Of a stretch of DNA of 64,000 nucleotides, positions 57,612 through 64,000 are shown piece by piece. This DNA comes from JBGSUZ01 sp964404895 (lineage in GTDB: Bacteria; Bacillota; Clostridia; Peptostreptococcales; Acidaminobacteraceae), in NCBI GenBank assembly GCA_964404895.1, contig CAYOLV010000005.1, positions 62,001 through 126,000 of the forward strand, read 5' to 3'. Position 1 is the stretch's first letter, and each line of letters opens with the position of its first letter. The notes below the pieces were generated by a model. That model made no database searches, was not told where the DNA came from, and saw only the letters and a list, made by a program, of their open reading frames with translations. A program made the translations under genes and the position numbers.

Positions 57612-60113
57612 CTAGCCCAATAAAATATCTTCATACATTGGAAGACCCGCCGCACTGGTATTGAACCCTTTGATTTTCTTGCTGACCAAGAACAATTGTT
57701 TAGGGTGAGACACAAAGATAAACGGTGCCTTTTCCATCAAATATTGTTGAATTTCGCTGTAAGCATCTGCTCTTCTCTTTGGATTAACAAACTGCTTTGC
57801 CTCATTCATCATACTTACAAGGGTTGGGTCGTTGTAGTGTCCAAAGTTGGCGTAAGTGCCTGGAGCTAAGATTGGCGTGAGGAAGTTGTCTGCATCTCCA
57901 GTGTCTGCCATCCAAGTTAAAGCAAATAAATCTGCTTTTGCAACAGACTCCGGCTTCATGTAAAGCTTGTCTTCCACGGTTACGCCTTCGACTTTAATCC
58001 CAATGCTCTCAGCAGTTTTCTGCACGTAGTTCATTAAAGCGTTATTTCCACTGCTTCTGAGCAGAAGTGTGAGTTTCTCACCGTTGTAATCACTTTGTCT
58101 CATGAGTTCTTTGGCTTTTGAAAGGTCATAGCCAAAACCTCTGAAACTGTTATCGAAGTGTATCGCTCTTGGGAATACGCCTTTTGAAGGTTCAGCTGTG
58201 TCAAAATGTCTTTCTTTAATATACGAAACTCGGTCAAAGGCATAGTTAAGTGCCTGACGAATGCGTCCATCTTTTACAAACACAGAATTCTTGTCAAAAT
58301 TGAAACCCGTAAACTCAAGGGCCATTTGGTCAATGACTTTTAGTTCAGCCCCTTCAATATTTCGAGCGTCAGGAATCATGGTCAAGTCTTTCAACTGTGC
58401 AAAATCGTATTTACCTTCTTTGAAGGATTGGAAGAAATCTTCGTCCTTAGTGGTCACGTGGAATCTTGAAACGTACGGCGACCCTGCAAAGAAGCTCGGG
58501 TTATTCACCAGTTCCAAGGTATTATCTCCCGTTCTGCTGATGTTAAATGCCCCGCAGCCCACAATTTCACCGGCTTCATAGTCTCTCTTGCTGATGATGG
58601 CGCAACAAGGTTGAGTCAAATTCAACAAGAAGCCCGGGTAAATATGTTTCAACTCGATCGCGATATGGTTTTGATCCACAATTCTGAGACCTTGAAGGGT
58701 TCTGGCGTGACCGCTGTTAAACTCTTCGCCGCCTAAAATATCAAACAAGAACCATGCATTTGGCGATTCCGTTTTAGGATCCAATACCCTTGTTAAGGAA
58801 AAGACTACATCTTCTACAGTTACAGGTTTACCGCTGGCAAATTTAATACCATTTCTGATTTGGAAGACCCAAGTCCGATTATCGGCTTGAATTTCCCAGC
58901 TTTTGGCAACGCTCGGGAACATTTCTTTATTCGGTCCAAGACCTAAGAGACAGCTGTTAGAATTTCCTACCATGCTCATGGTGGCTTGGTCAAAAGGCAT
59001 TACTGGGTCAAAATCTTTGTTGTCCGTACCGACGTAAGTTCTCAGGTAATCTTCCTCTTTTTCAATTGCCATTGCCGTGTGCAATTTCCCTGATAGGTAT
59101 GCCAACTCTTCAGAGGTTTTCATCAATTGGTCTAATGTGGATTTGGTATACCCTGTGTTCATAAGGGCTACTTCTGCCATTTGGAGAACCCCTTCTGAGG
59201 ACTCGTCCAAGTTATAAGAAGACTCCATCACCTGAGACAAGCTTCTGGTCTGCTGATCCACAGCGGTACTAATTTCATCTATAACTTCTGTAGCTTTAGC
59301 GATGGAATTCATGATTTCTTTAAAAGTATCGTCCATGCCTGAAGTGGTTTGAATACCAAACTCAACTTTGTTGATGCTGAGTGCCATGGCTTCTACCGCT
59401 TCTTTGATGCCGCGTTTGATCTCTTCACTGATTTTGCTGATGTTGTCAGCAGAAGCCGCGCTCTCCTCGGCTAATTTGTTGACTTCACCAGCAACGACTG
59501 CAAAACCTCTTCCCGCTTCACCTGCTCTAGCTGCTTCAATTCGAGCGTTCAGAGAAAGTAAGTTGGTTTGGCTGGAAATGTCCGTAATGACTTTTGACAT
59601 TTCATCTATCCGGGAAATATGTTTGTTTAATGAATCTACAATTTCTTCAGTCTTTTTAACCGACACGCGAATCTCTTCAATAGCTTCAACAGATACTTCA
59701 ATCATTTTGCTGCCGTTCTGTTGTATGCCGTGAGTGGTTTCTTGCATCATTTCCTGAGTGCTGGTAATACTAGCTTGTACCTCTTCTGCCAAGGCTGTGT
59801 AGTTAGACATTTCGTCTACCACATGGCTGATGTCTTTCTTTTGATCAGAGATTTTGTCAGAAATTTTTTCCATAATTTCGATCAAAGATTGTGCGACCGC
59901 CCCAGTGTCATCAATTTTTGATGCCAATTTGCTAATGGCACTTTCTTGGTTGCCCATCAGTGCGCCAATGCTTCTTTCATCTCTGTTTCTCATTTTTCTG
60001 ACGTTTTGTCCTTGGGTAAGCTCTTGAGCATGACTCATGCCAACCTGCATCCCAACTGCTTTTTCTTTGTCAATCCCCTCTGATGTCTGATTCTTTTTAC
60101 CAAACCATGCCAT
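57612..60113 (-). CDS. Soluble chemoreceptor fused to oligopeptide-binding protein domain
   Basis: Unusual 833-residue protein. Residues about 50-345 form a methyl-accepting chemotaxis signalling coiled coil with the conserved hairpin tip SSQTNLLSLNARIEAARAGEAGRGFAVVAGEV (around 175-210; only the pattern matters). Residues about 355-833 form an SBP_bac_5 (DppA/OppA-like) domain: VAKSWEIQADNRTWVFQIR, GIKFASGKPVTVEDVVFSL, VGCGAFNI, IRQALNYAFDR, LFALTWMADTGDADNFL. No signal peptide or membrane segment exists at either end (MAWFGKKNQTSEG start), so the peptide-binding domain would sit in the cytoplasm. It may sense intracellular peptides and signal to CheA. GGGGG precedes the ATG. Monocistronic with its own terminator. 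Confidence 0.88.
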   Translation of the reverse strand: MAWFGKKNQTSEGIDKEKAVGMQVGMSHAQELTQGQNVRKMRNRDERSIGALMGNQESAISKLASKIDDTGAVAQSLIEIMEKISDKISDQKKDISHVVDEMSNYTALAEEVQASITSTQEMMQETTHGIQQNGSKMIEVSVEAIEEIRVSVKKTEEIVDSLNKHISRIDEMSKVITDISSQTNLLSLNARIEAARAGEAGRGFAVVAGEVNKLAEESAASADNISKISEEIKRGIKEAVEAMALSINKVEFGIQTTSGMDDTFKEIMNSIAKATEVIDEISTAVDQQTRSLSQVMESSYNLDESSEGVLQMAEVALMNTGYTKSTLDQLMKTSEELAYLSGKLHTAMAIEKEEDYLRTYVGTDNKDFDPVMPFDQATMSMVGNSNSCLLGLGPNKEMFPSVAKSWEIQADNRTWVFQIRNGIKFASGKPVTVEDVVFSLTRVLDPKTESPNAWFLFDILGGEEFNSGHARTLQGLRIVDQNHIAIELKHIYPGFLLNLTQPCCAIISKRDYEAGEIVGCGAFNISRTGDNTLELVNNPSFFAGSPYVSRFHVTTKDEDFFQSFKEGKYDFAQLKDLTMIPDARNIEGAELKVIDQMALEFTGFNFDKNSVFVKDGRIRQALNYAFDRVSYIKERHFDTAEPSKGVFPRAIHFDNSFRGFGYDLSKAKELMRQSDYNGEKLTLLLRSSGNNALMNYVQKTAESIGIKVEGVTVEDKLYMKPESVAKADLFALTWMADTGDADNFLTPILAPGTYANFGHYNDPTLVSMMNEAKQFVNPKRRADAYSEIQQYLMEKAPFIFVSHPKQLFLVSKKIKGFNTSAAGLPMYEDILLG

Positions 60114-60256
60114 GCCTTTGACCCCCTATGTAATCGTTTTGCCCGTTCTTTCTGCCTAAATGGCAGATTTATAGTACATTTAAATTTATTATATGTAATC
60201 TCTGAGCATTTTGGAAGCAAACTTATCGATTGTGACAATAAATTGATATTAAGTCC

Positions 60257-60285
60257 TTTTCAGTTAAGAACAAACGTTCTATAAT
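60257..60285 (+). promoter_or_regulatory. dinB promoter with LexA/SOS box
   Basis: TTTTCA (60257-60262), 17-base spacer, TATAAT (60280-60285). GAACAAACGTTC at 60268-60279 fills the spacer next to the -10 and is an exact GAACNNNNGTTC Gram-positive LexA box. LexA bound here would block the polymerase; DNA damage would release it. Confidence 0.88.
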
Positions 60286-60316
60286 GATTATAAGAAAACC
60301 TCTAAAAGGAGTCCTC

Positions 60317-61369
60317 ATGGAACGAGTCATTATGCACTTTGATATAGATGCCTTCTTTGCTTCAGTGGAGATGATTGACGATCCCAGTCTTAAGGGCAAG
60401 CCTGTTATTGTAGGGGGTACCAGCAAGCGCGGGGTCGTTGCCACCGCTTCCTACGAAGCCAGAAAATATGGCATTCACAGCGCTATGAGCATGCAAACCG
60501 CCAGACGACTTTGTCCTCACGGCGTATTCATTAGCGGACACTTTGATCGGTATAACTATTTTTCAAGCGCCGTCTTCGCCATCGTTTCAGAAATCACCCC
60601 ACTCATTGAAAGGGTTTCCATCGACGAAGCTTATTTAGACCTTTCCAATTTAGAGGAAGATCCTCACCTGATTGCAGCCGCTCTGAAAAAGAGAGTTTTC
60701 CAGGAGACGGGGCTGACCATCAGCATAGGGCTTTCTCACAATAAATTTTTAGCCAAATTAGCTTCTGACTGGAACAAACCTAATGGCTTTTTTGAAATTA
60801 AAGAAGGGGAAGCTTACGACCTCTTGGCAGCTCTGCCCATTATCAAAATTCACGGTTTGGGTAAGAAATCTGTGGAACGACTGAACAATGTAGGCATTTA
60901 CAAAGTCTCTGAGCTTCAAAACATGCCCGTAGAGCACCTCAGTTACTTTCTGGGGCACAGTTGGGCAGAGGAAATCTATCAGCGCATCAGAGGCATTGAC
61001 GACCGTCCTGTGGTCACTTATCACGAAAGAAAATCTTACGGGCGGGAGACCACTTTTCTTGAAGATATCACTGACCCTCTGGCACTAAAGGCCGTGGTGG
61101 AACGCTACGCTCAAAAATTACTCATTCAAATCAACGAAAAAGAGCTTTGGGCAAAAACCGTGACTCTAAAAGCCAAGTACAGCGATTTTCAGCAAATCAC
61201 CAGAAGTCACACGGTGGATCAAGCGTTTAATAGTTACGAGGAAATTGAAGACATACTCGACCAGTTACTGGCTCAACTTGACCCAGAACGGCCTGTTCGT
61301 CTGATTGGGGTTTCCTTTTCTAATTTTGCGACTCAAACTGCGGTACAGCTTAGTTTATTTGATGTATAG
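60317..61369 (+). CDS. dinB: DNA polymerase IV (Y family)
   Basis: Error-prone translesion polymerase of 350 residues. Catalytic acidic residues are in FDIDAFFASVE (D9, D11 region) and RVSIDEAYLDLS (about 101-112). Other marks are GGTSKRGVVATASYEARKYGI, the helix-hairpin-helix segment IHGLGKKSVERL and the C-terminal LDQLLAQLDPERPVRLIGVSF with the beta-clamp-binding QLSLFDV tail. AAAAGGAG before the ATG at 60317 defines the start; an in-frame ATG at 60284 overlaps the -10 box and is excluded. The LexA box just upstream places it in the SOS regulon. The repeat array follows it. Confidence 0.97.
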   Translation: MERVIMHFDIDAFFASVEMIDDPSLKGKPVIVGGTSKRGVVATASYEARKYGIHSAMSMQTARRLCPHGVFISGHFDRYNYFSSAVFAIVSEITPLIERVSIDEAYLDLSNLEEDPHLIAAALKKRVFQETGLTISIGLSHNKFLAKLASDWNKPNGFFEIKEGEAYDLLAALPIIKIHGLGKKSVERLNNVGIYKVSELQNMPVEHLSYFLGHSWAEEIYQRIRGIDDRPVVTYHERKSYGRETTFLEDITDPLALKAVVERYAQKLLIQINEKELWAKTVTLKAKYSDFQQITRSHTVDQAFNSYEEIEDILDQLLAQLDPERPVRLIGVSFSNFATQTAVQLSLFDV

Positions 61370-61392
61370 GGCAGTTGTTTTTGGTTATAAAC

Positions 61393-61664
61393 CAGCGTCT
61401 ACAAAACCTAAAAGCATGAAAACCTGCACTCGGTTGACCTTCGATCAACCTTGTCGCTGACAGCGTCTACAAAGCCTAAAAGCATGAAAACCTGCACTCG
61501 GTTGACCTTTGGTCAACCTTGTCGCTGCCAGCGTCTACAAAGCCTAAAAGCATGAAAACCTGCACTCGGTTGACCTTCGGTCAACCTTGTCGCTGACAGC
61601 GTCTACCAAACTTAAAAGCATGAAAACCAGCACTCGGTTGACCTTTGGTCAACCTTGTCGCTGC
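61393..61664. repeat. Four tandem 68-base repeats
   Basis: Units start at 61393, 61461, 61529 and 61597, each exactly 68 bases, beginning CAGCGTCTAC and ending at TTGTCGCTG(A/C). Each contains the GGTTGACC...GGTCAACC palindrome, with base changes mainly in the loop side (TTCGA, TTTGG, TTCGG, TTTGG). The units are amplified copies of the left part of the structured element that follows. There are no spacers and no coding potential. Confidence 0.95.
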
Positions 61665-61758
61665 CGCGACATTGCAAACCAAATAACCCCAACTGCCTGA
61701 GTCGGTGAACCGCCTCTTTCAGTTGGGGTTATTTGGTTTGAGTTTTGGTTTTCACGCA
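61633..61758. repeat. Structured repeat element, copy C
   Basis: From CTCGGTTGACC to TTTTCACGCA the element repeats the structure of copy A: palindrome, TGTCGC/GCGACA hairpin, then a long stem from AAACCAAATAACCCCAACTG (61676-61695) to CAGTTGGGGTTATTTGGTTT (61720-61739), followed by GAGTTTTGGTTTT. The stem sequence above AAACCAAA is unrelated to that of copy A but is again fully self-complementary. The outer left arm is degenerate (AAAACCAGCACTC). It abuts the kamDE terminator. Confidence 0.88.
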
Positions 61759-61799
61759 TAGAAAAGCCTCAGCTGCATTTTCATGTGACTGAGGCTTTC
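61759..61799 (-). terminator. Terminator of the lysine aminomutase operon
   Basis: On the minus strand AAAGCCTCAG (61798-61789 region) pairs with CTGAGGCTTT (61772-61763 region), followed by TCTAT. It lies about 60 bases after the kamE stop. Confidence 0.88.
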
Positions 61800-61859
61800 C
61801 CAGGTGTATGGCTAGTTTTATTGACACATCAGCACTGGTAAGAACTGACGCGGGCAGCA

Positions 61860-62624
61860 TTATTTTTGTACAAGATTTCTTTCCACAATTTGAGTTACAA
61901 CGAAAGTGGCAACGTCTTCTGCGTAAGTCCCTGTTGAGAAACCAGCATCGTAACCAAGCTCTTTTGCAAGTTCATGGCTAACACGTGGGCCCCCAGCAAT
62001 GAGGACGATCTTGTCTCTAAGACCTTCAGCTTCAACCAATTCCACCATTTGTGAAAGGTTAGGAATATGAACGTCTTTTTGTGTTACAACTTGTGATACT
62101 ACAATAGCATCTGCACCAAGCTCGATAGCTTTTGCAAGCATTTCTTCGTTAGGCACTTGTGCGCCTAAGTTGTGGGCTTCAATACCGTGGTATCTCTCAA
62201 GACCGTAGTGACCGTCAAAACCTTTCATGTTCATGATGGCGTCAATCCCTACTGTATGAGCATCTGTACCTGTACAAGCGCCAACGATAACCACTGGACG
62301 TTTGATATTTTCTTCAATATAAGCTTCAACTGCATATTTATCCATAACATCGATGTCTACTTTTGGCACTTCGATTTTTGTCATGTCAATCGTATGCGTG
62401 CATTTGCCGTACATAACGAACATGGTGTAACCAACGCCAAGGTCTTCTGCGTGAACAACTGCAGGCTCGTCTATACCCATTTTGATAAGAAGTTGCTTAG
62501 CAGCTTCCTTAGACTCTTCGCTGATTGGAATTGGAAGTGTGAAACAGAATTGCATCATACCATCGTTCATAGTATCGCCGTAAGGCTTGATTTTTGTCAA
62601 ATCGATATTGTTTGCTGTGCTCAT
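61860..62624 (-). CDS. kamE: D-lysine 5,6-aminomutase beta subunit
   Basis: Small subunit of the adenosylcobalamin- and PLP-dependent enzyme that moves the terminal amino group of D-lysine (or L-beta-lysine) in lysine fermentation. Length is 254 residues. The cobalamin-binding DxHxxG motif is TDAHTVG with the axial H123, and the PLP lysine is K134 in MNMKGFDGHYGLE; their spacing of 11 equals that of the Clostridium sticklandii enzyme (H133/K144). IAGGPRVSHELAKELGYDAGF belongs to the C-terminal B12 fold. GGAGG lies in the end of kamD, and the start ATG overlaps the kamD stop by one base (TAATG). Complex partner: KamD. Confidence 0.96.
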   Translation of the reverse strand: MSTANNIDLTKIKPYGDTMNDGMMQFCFTLPIPISEESKEAAKQLLIKMGIDEPAVVHAEDLGVGYTMFVMYGKCTHTIDMTKIEVPKVDIDVMDKYAVEAYIEENIKRPVVIVGACTGTDAHTVGIDAIMNMKGFDGHYGLERYHGIEAHNLGAQVPNEEMLAKAIELGADAIVVSQVVTQKDVHIPNLSQMVELVEAEGLRDKIVLIAGGPRVSHELAKELGYDAGFSTGTYAEDVATFVVTQIVERNLVQK

Positions 62625-64000
62625 TATTTCGCACCTCCAAGCATTAACGGAATAAATGGATTGAAGTATTGTTCCCCTTTAAGAGTAACGCCTTCAAGAC
62701 CTTTACCACCTGTCATTGAACGTTTAACGCCAGCGAATTTACCTTGCTCAATCGTTGGGATAAGACCTTCTGACTCGATTTCTTTGAGCATTGCAGTGGC
62801 TTCAGCAAGAACTTTTTGAGCTCTCTTTTGAATGATACCATCTGTTTTGAATTCGATTTCTTCGCTAAGACTTCTCATGTTGTTAAAGATATATTTAGCA
62901 TTCTCGATTGAAAGTGCTCTGTCTTGAATGAGTGGTGTATGGATAGCTTCTGTGAGCATACCCAAGAGTTGTAAACTTTGGTTTGTTGCAATAGCAACGA
63001 TGTTGAAGAGTGTATCTTGAATATGACCTTTGTAGATGTTACCTGTCATATATTTTGTTGGAGGCATGTATTTAAGTGGTGCGTTAGGGAAGATTTCTCT
63101 CGCCATTTGAGCTTGTGACAACTCAAGCAAGAAGCCATCTGTTTGGTTAGGATTCATTTCAAAGGCATGACCAAGACCCATTTGCTCTTCAGGAATACCC
63201 GCTTTAAGAGCGAATTGCTCATTGATGAGTTGTGAAGCCAATACTGTATGAGCTTCTTCAATGGCATCTGAAGTTGTGAGGTAGTTATCTTCACCAGTGT
63301 TGATGATAATCCCTGCAAAGCCGTTGATGACTCTTGAGAAGAATTGGTCAACAAGAGTTCTTTGCATGTTGATATCTCTGAAAAGAATGCCGTAGAGGGC
63401 ATCGTTTAACATAACGTCAAGTCTTTCAAGCGCGCCCATTGCAGCGATTTCTGGCATACAAAGACCTGAACAGTAGTTACAAAGTCTAATGTATTTACCA
63501 ACTTCTTGACCCACTTCGTCAAGAGCTTTTCTCATGATACGGAAGTTTTCTTGAGTCGCATAAGTACCGCCGAAACCTTCTGTTGTTGCGCCAAATGGCA
63601 CGTAATCAAGAAGAGATTGAGCTGTTGTACGGATAACCGCAATAATGTCAGCTCCTTGTCTTGCAGCTGCTTGAGCTTGAAGAACGTCTTCGTAAATGTT
63701 ACCTGTTGCAACAATAACATAAAGGTAAGGTTTAGGACCTTCACCGATAGTCGTTAAGAAATTCTCTCTATCTTTTCTGTTTTGAGCAATTCTAGCCACT
63801 GTTTTCACAGCCACTTCGTTGATTGCTGATTGAATTTTAGCCATGTCTTGCGCTGCAACTGTCATAAGGTCTAATTCACCCGCAGCAACTGCTTCTGCAA
63901 TTTCTTGTGGCGTTTTGCCAGTAGCAACCATCGCATTACCGATCCAATAAGAAGCACCAGCCGCTAAACCGCCGCCTGCTTTGATTTGATCCATAACCAC
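62624..64000 (-). CDS. kamD: D-lysine 5,6-aminomutase alpha subunit (5' end outside window)
   Basis: Large subunit of the same enzyme, 458 residues visible; the family has about 515, so some 55 N-terminal residues lie beyond base 64000. The TIM-barrel catalytic subunit is recognised from VATGNIYEDVLQAQAAARQGADIIAVIRTT, SLLDYVPFGATTEGFGGT, RLCNYCSGLCMPEIAAMG, GLGHAFEMNP and KYMPPTKYMTGNIYKGH. It binds the substrate and contacts PLP and adenosine of coenzyme B12 together with KamE. The two genes are translationally coupled. Other lysine-degradation genes (kamA, kdd, kce, kal) are expected upstream, outside the window; no cobalamin riboswitch is visible here. Confidence 0.96.
   Translation of the reverse strand: MVMDQIKAGGGLAAGASYWIGNAMVATGKTPQEIAEAVAAGELDLMTVAAQDMAKIQSAINEVAVKTVARIAQNRKDRENFLTTIGEGPKPYLYVIVATGNIYEDVLQAQAAARQGADIIAVIRTTAQSLLDYVPFGATTEGFGGTYATQENFRIMRKALDEVGQEVGKYIRLCNYCSGLCMPEIAAMGALERLDVMLNDALYGILFRDINMQRTLVDQFFSRVINGFAGIIINTGEDNYLTTSDAIEEAHTVLASQLINEQFALKAGIPEEQMGLGHAFEMNPNQTDGFLLELSQAQMAREIFPNAPLKYMPPTKYMTGNIYKGHIQDTLFNIVAIATNQSLQLLGMLTEAIHTPLIQDRALSIENAKYIFNNMRSLSEEIEFKTDGIIQKRAQKVLAEATAMLKEIESEGLIPTIEQGKFAGVKRSMTGGKGLEGVTLKGEQYFNPFIPLMLGGAK

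Noticed and set aside
61393..61664. CRISPR array
   Set aside because: The 68-base units follow one another without unique spacers, and no cas genes are near; they are tandem copies of an element end.
62172..62819. 215-residue plus-strand open frame across kamE/kamD
   Set aside because: Antisense shadow of two conserved enzyme genes; low-complexity composition follows from the complement.

Overview
The window looks like chromosomal DNA of a strictly anaerobic, amino-acid-fermenting Firmicute (class Clostridia). The support is a single-chain pyruvate:ferredoxin oxidoreductase, the two subunits of the adenosylcobalamin enzyme D-lysine 5,6-aminomutase, a reverse rubrerythrin, an oxygen/NO-sensing ODP-type diiron protein, a T-box-controlled tyrS, strong AGGAGG ribosome sites, sigma-A promoters and a selenocysteine-encoding gene. 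A relative of Fusibacter or Acidaminobacter is my guess, not a demonstrated identity.

Layout. 1-4.2 kb: 3' end of bioB, a 100-residue HesB-like protein, and a VCBS-like/response-regulator/histidine-kinase operon on the minus strand. 4.3-10.1 kb: PFOR with a clear promoter, then an SDR oxidoreductase plus methyltransferase pair. 10.3-20.8 kb: an exopolysaccharide-type locus (ODP-degenerate GGDEF-REC sensor, HEAT-repeat glycosyltransferase 2, membrane-anchored glycosidase, GH8-like protein) interrupted by a PepV-type dipeptidase. It resembles the Bacillus ydaJKLMN and Listeria pss loci. 20.8-24.2 kb: nuclease-helicase of the DinG/XPD type and a lytic transglycosylase. 24.3-28.8 kb: lipoprotein/response regulator/kinase/RsiV-like operon. 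29-33.6 kb: an initiator-like winged-helix protein, a NatAB-type ABC exporter, and tyrS with its T-box leader. 33.7-38.5 kb: HD-GYP protein lacking the HD histidine, a small PilZ-like protein, and a Cache kinase coupled to a LivJ-like binding protein. 38.6-44.6 kb: LrgAB, a PfkB kinase, a PAS-EAL phosphodiesterase, reverse rubrerythrin. 44.6-50.1 kb: a secreted phosphoesterase behind Pho-box-like repeats, an unannotated selenoprotein gene, a Fur-box-controlled flavodoxin/DUF3793 pair, a second VCBS-like secreted protein, tRNA-Leu(GAG). 50.1-57.6 kb: M24 peptidase, the nickel-pincer genes larB-larE-larC, an SLH/PrcB-like protein, TtcA, nitrilase. 57.6-64 kb: a soluble chemoreceptor fused to an oligopeptide-binding domain, SOS-controlled dinB, a repeat element, and kamE-kamD.

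The two observations I consider most novel are: (1) an in-frame UGA selenoprotein gene (46743-47045) with its own ribosome site and a SECIS-like hairpin, missed by normal ORF calling, with a Sec-free relative at 952-1254; and (2) a family of structured repeat elements (23148-23292, 33341-33374, 61393-61758). All copies lie in the same orientation directly after the U-tract of an intrinsic terminator, and their central stems differ in sequence but remain self-complementary.

Other themes are c-di-GMP-type signalling with several degenerate domains, binding proteins turned into sensors (SBP plus kinase, SBP fused to MCP), and iron, nickel and selenium metabolism. All family assignments come from motif recognition by eye; no database search was possible.
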